From DASZTV01 sp035550655 (GTDB lineage: Bacteria; Actinomycetota; Actinomycetes; JAFAQI01): DNA of 64,000 nucleotides. The notes under the pieces are model-generated. The model made no database searches, was not told the origin of the DNA, and was given only the letters and a program-made list of their open reading frames with translations. The stretch covers positions 27,406 through 91,405 of the forward strand of contig DASZOU010000023.1 in NCBI GenBank assembly GCA_035550655.1, read 5' to 3'. Positions within the stretch are counted from its first letter, which is position 1. Each line of letters opens with the position of its first letter. Shown one piece after another: positions 56,964 through 64,000 of the stretch. Made by a program: the position numbers and the translations under genes.

Positions 56964-59348
56964 GTGAGCGCCGCTTCGACTCAGGCGCGGGCGACGCCTG
57001 CCGCCCCGGCAGAGGTGCACGGGCTGTCCGATGCGGAAGTGGCGCTGCGGCTCGCGGCCGGGCGCGACAACACCGTGACGATTGGCTCGAGCCGCAGCCT
57101 CGCGGCAATCCTGCGCAGCAACGTCCTCACCGTCTTCAACGCGATCCTGCTCACGTTGTTCGGCCTCACGCTCGCGACCGGGCGCTGGCAGAACGCGCTG
57201 TTCGGCTTGGTGATCGTCGCCAACGTGGTGCTCGGGGTCACGCAGGAGATCAGGGCGAAACGAACACTCGACCGGCTGACGGTTCTCACCGCTCCCCGCG
57301 CGCGGGTTCGGCGATCCGGCGTCATCCGCGAGATCGACCGCGAGGCGGTGGTCCTCGACGACCTGCTCGTAGTCCGCCCGGGCGACCAGGTCGTCGCGGA
57401 TGCCGTGGTGGTGCGAGAGACCGGTCTGGAGATCGACGAGTCGCTCTTGACCGGTGAGGCGGAGCCGGTCGCCAAACGGTACGGCGACGAGGTGCGTTCC
57501 GGCGCATTCGTCGTGGCCGGGTCGGGAGAGTGCCGCGTCGTCCGGGTCGGCGCGGACGGCTACTCGGCTCGGCTTTCCGCCGAGGCAAGACGATTCTCGG
57601 TTGCGCCCTCCGAGCTCGTCACCGGCACCAACCGGCTGCTGCGATGGATTGCCGCGTTGATGCTCCTGGTCGGCCCGCTGCTGCTGGTAGGGCAGCTCGC
57701 AAGCCCGGACAACAAGAGCTGGCGGCAGTCCGTCACGGGCATGACGGCTGCCCTCGTCGGCATGGTGCCCGAAGGACTTGTGCTGCTGACCACCGTGGCC
57801 TTCACCGTGGGTGTCCTGGCGCTCGCGCGGCGTCGCATCCTCGTCCAGGAGCTCCCGGCGGTCGAGGGGCTGGCTCGCGTCGATGTGCTGTGCATCGACA
57901 AGACCGGAACCCTGACCGACGGCGATCTCGCGGTGTCGGAGGTCGACGTCTGCGACGGAGTCGATGCTGGCGATGTACCAGCCGCGCTCGCCCTGCTCGC
58001 CGCCGGCGAGGACGCGAACGCGACGGCCCGAGCGATTGCGGTCCGATATCCGGCGAGCGCATGGCGGGCAGAGCATCGCTGGCCGTTCTCGTCACAGCGC
58101 AAGTGGTCGGCCGTGACGGCCGCGGAGCACGGCAGCTGGGTCCTCGGCGCGCCTGAGGTGCTCCTCCCCCATGTCGACTCAACCGTTGCAGCGTCGCTTT
58201 CCGATCGGGTGGCGCAGATCGCGACCGCAGGCCATCGTGTGCTGCTCCTGACCGCCGGTCCGAGGCCGCCCACCGAGCAGGGACTCGTCGCAGCGATGCG
58301 ACCAGCAGCCCTCCTCACCCTCACCGAGCACATCCGCGAGGACGCCGCATCGACTCTCGCGTTCTTCGCCGACCAGGGCGTACGGATCAAGGTCATCTCG
58401 GGAGACAACCCGGTAACGGTTGCTGCCGTCGCCGTTGCTGCCGGGCTGGCAGGCGCCGAAGCGCCGGGGATCGACGCGCGGACGCTTCCCACCGACCCCG
58501 CCGAGCTCGGCGAGGTCGTCGATCAGGCGGTCATCATCGGACGTACGACGCCGCACCAGAAACGCGACCTGGTGCGCGCCCTCCAGCAACGCGGTCACGT
58601 CGTGGCGATGACCGGCGACGGCGTGAACGACTTGCTTGCTCTCAAGGACGCCGACGTCGGGATCGCGATGGCCGGCGGAGCGCCGGCGACCCGTGGCGTC
58701 GCACAGCTGGTCTTGATGGACAACCGCTTCGCCTCGCTGCCGCACGCCGTCGCGGAAGGCCGGCGGGTGATCGCGAACATCGAGCGCGCGAGCAACCTCT
58801 TCCTCGTCAAGAACGCGTATTCAATCGTCCTGGCGATCTGCTCGACGGCAAGCTTGTTGGCCTATCCGCTCGAGCCGATCCAGCTCACGATGGTGTCGAC
58901 GTTGACCATTGGGCTCCCCGGCCTGTTCCTGGCGTTCGTGCCGAACAACCGTCGCTACCAGCCGGGCTTCCTGCGTCGCGTCCTCAGGTTCTCGATGCCG
59001 ATGGGGCTGGTCGTCGGGATCACGACCTACGGCGCGTACTGGACGACCCGCGGCGTGGAGCCTGCGGCAACCGCCGCAGACGCGCGGACAACCGCGACCA
59101 TCACGGCTTTGCTCGTCTCACTCGGCGTACTCACCGCGTTGATCCGTCCGCTCAGCCGATGGCGTCGGCTGCTGGTGGCTGCGCTCGCCGGGCTCGCCGC
59201 GCTGATCGTTGCGGTGCCGGCGTTGGGGCACTCCGTCTTCCTGCTCGACGTGACGCCGAGCCGGGTCCTGATTGCGGTCGGAGTCGCCGGCGTGGGGCTG
59301 GCCGGGATCGAGGCGCTCCGCAGATGGGCGATGGCGTCGAACCGCTGA
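56964..59348 (+). CDS. P-type cation-transporting ATPase, CtpE-like
   Basis: 794 residues, with about ten membrane helices and an N-terminal actuator domain with LTGEAEPV. The phosphorylation site is D312 in CIDKTGTLTD, the hinge motif TGDGVNDLLALKDADVG. Helix 4 has VGMVPEGLVLLTT. The sequence layout (QEIRAKRTLDRL, SGAFVVAGSGECRVVRVG) is that of mycobacterial CtpE, reported as a calcium transporter involved in envelope integrity. The cation here is inferred. No N-terminal heavy-metal domain is present, so it is not a copper or zinc pump. The start is GTG 56964. Confidence 0.93.
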   Translation: MSAASTQARATPAAPAEVHGLSDAEVALRLAAGRDNTVTIGSSRSLAAILRSNVLTVFNAILLTLFGLTLATGRWQNALFGLVIVANVVLGVTQEIRAKRTLDRLTVLTAPRARVRRSGVIREIDREAVVLDDLLVVRPGDQVVADAVVVRETGLEIDESLLTGEAEPVAKRYGDEVRSGAFVVAGSGECRVVRVGADGYSARLSAEARRFSVAPSELVTGTNRLLRWIAALMLLVGPLLLVGQLASPDNKSWRQSVTGMTAALVGMVPEGLVLLTTVAFTVGVLALARRRILVQELPAVEGLARVDVLCIDKTGTLTDGDLAVSEVDVCDGVDAGDVPAALALLAAGEDANATARAIAVRYPASAWRAEHRWPFSSQRKWSAVTAAEHGSWVLGAPEVLLPHVDSTVAASLSDRVAQIATAGHRVLLLTAGPRPPTEQGLVAAMRPAALLTLTEHIREDAASTLAFFADQGVRIKVISGDNPVTVAAVAVAAGLAGAEAPGIDARTLPTDPAELGEVVDQAVIIGRTTPHQKRDLVRALQQRGHVVAMTGDGVNDLLALKDADVGIAMAGGAPATRGVAQLVLMDNRFASLPHAVAEGRRVIANIERASNLFLVKNAYSIVLAICSTASLLAYPLEPIQLTMVSTLTIGLPGLFLAFVPNNRRYQPGFLRRVLRFSMPMGLVVGITTYGAYWTTRGVEPAATAADARTTATITALLVSLGVLTALIRPLSRWRRLLVAALAGLAALIVAVPALGHSVFLLDVTPSRVLIAVGVAGVGLAGIEALRRWAMASNR

Positions 59349-59426
59349 GGGCCGGGACTTCCGGCCCTTGTTCCCGTTTCGGCACCGCGCGTGCAATGGA
59401 GACAGAGAACAACCGGAGGTGACGCG

Positions 59427-59969
59427 ATGAAGGTCGTCGTTGTCTACGAGTCGATGTTCGGCAACACCCGGCGGGTTGCCGAAGCCATTCGCGACGGGCT
59501 CTGCCGGCATCACGAGGTGGAGGTCCTGAGCGCCGCCCAAGCGCCGGCACACGACCTGGCCGGCACAGCTCTGCTCGTGGTGGGCGGCCCCACCCACGTG
59601 CGGAGCATGAGCCGGCCCAGCACCCGAAAGGCCGCGTCGGAGCAGGCCGCGGATGCCTCCCGCGGGCTGACCCTCGAGCCGCAGGCGGCGGGACCGGGCT
59701 TGCGGGAATGGCTGGCCGAAGCGCGCCTCGCCGGCGTACCGGTCGCCGCCTTCGACACCCGCATCGCGATGCCGGCCGTGATCAGCGGCTCAGCCGTACG
59801 GTCGATCACCCGGGCGCTGCACCGCCAGGGAGGCCGCTTCGTGTGCACCCGCCGCAGCTTCCTCGTCACCAAGCAGAACACCCTCGTCGACGGACAGCTC
59901 GATCTCGCGCGGCAGTGGGGCGAGCAGCTCGCCGAGACCGTCACGCGGACCGGGGAGTTCGTCGAATGA
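59427..59969 (+). CDS. Flavodoxin-domain protein (copy 2)
   Basis: 180 residues from ATG 59427, with GGAGGT 6 nt upstream. The FMN loops are YESMFGNTRRVAEAIRDG and GGPTHVRSMSR. It also has AAFDTRIAMPAVISGSA, aligned with the other flavodoxin across the P-type ATPase. Its stop overlaps the DUF4389 gene start (ATGA), so the two are coupled. Confidence 0.92.
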   Translation: MKVVVVYESMFGNTRRVAEAIRDGLCRHHEVEVLSAAQAPAHDLAGTALLVVGGPTHVRSMSRPSTRKAASEQAADASRGLTLEPQAAGPGLREWLAEARLAGVPVAAFDTRIAMPAVISGSAVRSITRALHRQGGRFVCTRRSFLVTKQNTLVDGQLDLARQWGEQLAETVTRTGEFVE

Positions 59970-60673
59970 GCGCGGCCGCGCCGCCTGCCGGCGGTGGCAG
60001 CTACCCGCTGCGGCTCGACGGCAGCTTCGACCCGACGACCAGCCGCGCCCTGTGGCTCGTCAAATGGCTGCTCGTCGTTCCGCACATCGTCGTTCTGTTC
60101 TTCCTCTGGGTCGCGGCCATCGTGACAACGGTCATCGCCGGCTTCGCGATCCTGTTCACCGGCCGGTACCCGCGCTCGATGTTCGACTTCGTCGTCGGTG
60201 TCATGCGGTGGACCTGGCGCGTCGGCTTCTACGGCATCAGCGCCCTCGGGACCGACCGATACCCGCCGTTCAGCCTCGCCCCGGATCCGACCTACCCCGC
60301 GGACCTGCAGGTCGACTACCCGGAGCACCTCAGCCGCGGCTTGGTCCTCGTCAAGTGGTGGCTGCTCGCGATCCCGCAGTACATCGTCGTCTCGGTCTTC
60401 CAGGGCGGCTGGGGAATGGGATGGACCGGTGGCCCACGTGGCGCCGGCGGCATCGGGTTGATCTCAACGCTTGCCGTGATCGGCGCAGTCGCGATGCTCG
60501 TGCGCCGGGAGTACCCGCCGCGGATCTTCGAGCTGGTCATCGGGCTCGACCGGTGGTGCTTCCGGGTGCTGGCGTACGCCCTATTGCTGACCGACGAATA
60601 TCCGCCGTTCCGGCTGGACAGCGGCACCCGGGATCCCGGGTCGGCCTTGCCATCGCCACCCACCCCGATATAG
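59966..60673 (+). CDS. DUF4389 multi-pass membrane protein
   Basis: 235 residues from ATG 59966 (ATGA overlap). Two related halves each have a YP.R.FDFVVGVMRW / YPPRIFELVIGLDRW element preceded by paired membrane helices, the pattern of DUF4389 proteins. Each half is followed by TDRYPPFSL or TDEYPPFRL. Function unknown; coupling to a flavodoxin suggests a membrane redox or envelope-stress role. Its stop is 3 nt before the palindrome of the fur-katG promoter. Confidence 0.85.
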   Translation: MSAAAPPAGGGSYPLRLDGSFDPTTSRALWLVKWLLVVPHIVVLFFLWVAAIVTTVIAGFAILFTGRYPRSMFDFVVGVMRWTWRVGFYGISALGTDRYPPFSLAPDPTYPADLQVDYPEHLSRGLVLVKWWLLAIPQYIVVSVFQGGWGMGWTGGPRGAGGIGLISTLAVIGAVAMLVRREYPPRIFELVIGLDRWCFRVLAYALLLTDEYPPFRLDSGTRDPGSALPSPPTPI

Positions 60674-60676
60674 ATA

Positions 60677-60693
60677 TTGAGAGGCACTCTCAA
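60677..60693. promoter_or_regulatory. Perfect 7-3-7 palindrome, probable Fur/PerR-type operator of fur-katG
   Basis: TTGAGAG-GCA-CTCTCAA lies 23 nt before the fur ATG. AT-rich TATAGATATT directly before it can serve as a -10 region (60670-60679). Symmetry, position and the neighbouring regulator gene support autoregulation by the Fur-family protein, as is known for furA-katG in mycobacteria, although this sequence is not the mycobacterial FurA box. Confidence 0.6.
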
Positions 60694-60716
60694 AACGACG
60701 GCAGGTGGCCTGGCGG

Positions 60717-61137
60717 ATGCATCGACTCACCCCGCAGCGGCGGGCTGTGCTCGACGTACTCATCGCGGCGCATGATCATCCGACCGCGGCTCAGGTGTTC
60801 GATCGCGTCCGCAAGGATCGTCCAGGAATCGGCGCCGCCACGGTGTACCGCACCCTGTCGCTGCTCGTCGACGAGGGTCAGGCCCGCGTGCTCTCCCTGG
60901 GAGAGGGCGCGAGCGCTCGCTATGACGCCAACGTCAGCCGCCACGACCACGTCCTGTGCATCGACTGCGGCGCCGCGGTGGACGTCGAGGCACCGCTGCC
61001 GGCCGGAGCCTTGTCGGACATGTCGAGCCAGACGGGATACGACCTGATCGAGTACGACGTGCAGTTCCGCGGCCGATGCCGGCCCTGCCACCAACGACAC
61101 CTGAAGCAGCTGAAGACGAACGAGAAGAGGAACCGAA

Positions 61138-61145
<8 letters not shown>
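60717..61145 (+). CDS. Fur-family transcriptional regulator (FurA/PerR-like)
   Basis: 142 residues from ATG 60717 (MHRLTPQRRAVLDVL); GTG 60705 is an in-frame alternative adding four residues. The DNA-binding part is HPTAAQVFDRVRKDRPGIGAATVYRTLSLL. The regulatory site has RHDHVLCIDCG, and both structural Cys pairs are intact (CIDC and CRPC). It lies directly before katG, overlapping its start by 8 nt, the usual furA/katG pairing for peroxide-responsive control. Confidence 0.93.
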
Positions 61146-63318
<2,173 letters not shown>

Positions 63319-63391
63319 TTCCGAAGGCGATTTCGAGTTCTCCCGCCGTCCCCGTTCCGCGTGCGATTGCCCCGAGCTTCGCACCAGGAAC

Positions 63392-63410
63392 AGGGGCGGC
63401 GGCCCTTTTT
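63392..63410 (+). terminator. Probable intrinsic terminator after katG
   Basis: AGGG (63392-63395) and CCCT (63403-63406) flank a GC-rich loop and run straight into TTTTT (63406-63410), about 75 nt after the katG stop. The stem is short, so termination may be partial. Confidence 0.5.
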
Positions 63411-63553
63411 CGGCAGGCCGGCAGGCTGTGCCAAAAACGGTCAATTTGCCTCGATAAATCAGATAATTAGAAGGTTAACAGCCCTTGTGCCGGTGCCACC
63501 GGTGTGGTTAATTGATCGCTGAGATGCGGCAACGTTAGTCAGGACGTTGCAAA
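63411..63553. other. AT-richer spacer at a composition boundary
   Basis: Base composition changes within this stretch (for example GATAAATCAGATAATTAG near 63455-63472) from the GC-rich actinobacterial pattern to a more mixed one that continues into the next gene. No gene was found in it. It is either the edge of transferred DNA or a contig join. Confidence 0.5.
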
Positions 63554-64000
63554 ATGCGTACAGCGTATCGGTCGTTCGCCGCCTTGTTTGCGGCTGCCGC
63601 GCTTTCTTTGCTTTCCATCCCCGCCAGCACGACGCCGGCCGCGGCACGCGGCGAGTTCGCGCCGTATCATGGCGACGTGTCGCCCGGCACGATCATCGTG
63701 CGCACCGAGGAGCGGCGGCTTTATCTGGTGCTCGGCCAGGGCCGCGCGCTGGTCTATCCGGTTGGTGTCGGCCGCGCGGGCATGCAGTGGTCAGGCCATG
63801 CCTTCATCGAGAGCAAGCGCATCCGTCCGGCCTGGGGACCGCCCCCGGAGATCAAACGGGAAAATCCGAATCTGCCGGACGTGATCCCCGGCGGCGCTCC
63901 GAACAATCCGATGGGCGTAGCGGCGCTTGTCCTCAACGGCGACAAGTACGCGATTCACGGCACCAACAATCCGAACTCGATCGGCCATTTCGCCTCGCAT
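63554..64000 (+). CDS. L,D-transpeptidase (YkuD/ErfK type), 3' end cut by window; alphaproteobacterial-like
   Basis: The frame is open to the window end, 149 codons from ATG 63554. A signal peptide covers about residues 1-32. Then the YkuD domain begins: PGTIIVRTEERRLYLVLGQG, PVGVGRAGMQWSG, RPAWGPPPEIKRENP, and YAIHGTNNPNSIG. The catalytic HGC lies beyond the window. The wording of these motifs is that of Rhizobiales enzymes, and codons such as TTT, TAT, CTT, TCT and AAT are used freely, unlike the rest of the window. It is unrelated in style to the L,D-transpeptidase at 49781. Confidence 0.85.
   Translation, partial: MRTAYRSFAALFAAAALSLLSIPASTTPAAARGEFAPYHGDVSPGTIIVRTEERRLYLVLGQGRALVYPVGVGRAGMQWSGHAFIESKRIRPAWGPPPEIKRENPNLPDVIPGGAPNNPMGVAALVLNGDKYAIHGTNNPNSIGHFASH

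Noticed and set aside
56259..58076. 605-codon minus-strand frame covering flavodoxin and P-type ATPase
   Set aside because: Only its last 180 codons (from ATG 56798) are a gene; the rest is antisense to the ATPase.

Overview
The window is chromosomal DNA from a GC-rich actinobacterium (Actinomycetota). Third codon positions are mostly G or C and GTG starts are frequent. The first 10 kb keeps the actinobacterial order argS-lysA-hom-thrC-thrB-rho-rpmE-prfA-prmC on the minus strand. Rho carries a long Asn/Gln/Arg/Gly-rich N-terminal insert, and an RbpA-type RNA polymerase-binding protein is present. Genus-level placement is not possible from sequence alone. The last ~450-590 bases look different (below).

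Layout. 1-11345 (minus): translation and termination factors, the aspartate-family amino-acid genes (hom, thrC, thrB, lysA) with ATGA/TAATG overlaps, argS, a lone receiver protein and a fatty-acid desaturase. 11433-11504: tRNA-Arg(CCG). 11444-20466: a zinc/manganese homeostasis block. A four-gene ABC uptake operon (minus) diverges from a three-gene paralogous operon (plus). Then come a SmtB/CzrA-type ArsR sensor with a predicted leaderless promoter/operator, a 52-residue His-rich peptide, a Zur-type Fur regulator, an HU protein and a frameshifted CobW-like protein. 20500-23008: short direct repeats, a cold-shock/membrane protein/RbpA-like operon, an intrinsic terminator and a formylglycine-generating enzyme. 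23054-30004: aldehyde dehydrogenase, secreted CocE/NonD hydrolase, thioesterase, cytochrome P450 and a beta-CASP nuclease. 30135-34293: an FtsH paralogue, then two copies of a small Cys/His domain flanking a PfpI protein, one copy fused in frame to a serine beta-lactamase-like lipoprotein. 34519-42242: PEP synthase, then a tightly overlapping operon of patatin and 2-oxoacid:ferredoxin oxidoreductase subunits ending in a GltD-like/ferredoxin fusion.

42379-56798: zinc alcohol dehydrogenase, a FrcBCA-like sugar ABC transporter preceded by 15-nt direct repeats, a neocarzinostatin-fold lipoprotein, a MacB/FtsX-type exporter, an L,D-transpeptidase, GAPDH, an AMP-dependent synthetase, an aldonolactone-type oxidase, a D-serine-dehydratase-like PLP enzyme and a flavodoxin. 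56964-60673: a CtpE-like P-type ATPase followed by a second flavodoxin and a DUF4389 membrane protein. 60677-63318: a Fur-family peroxide-type regulator and katG, with a perfect 7-3-7 palindrome in front.

63411-64000: DNA that is more AT-rich, followed by the start of an L,D-transpeptidase whose protein and codon choice look alphaproteobacterial. This is either recent transfer or a chimeric contig end.

How the parts work together. The zinc block joins uptake (two ABC systems), excess sensing (ArsR), deficiency sensing (Zur), a probable zinc-binding peptide and a CobW-like factor. PEP synthase and the ferredoxin oxidoreductase operon together suggest interconversion of PEP, pyruvate and acetyl-CoA tied to ferredoxin and NAD(P)H. 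The fur-katG pair is a peroxide-defence module.
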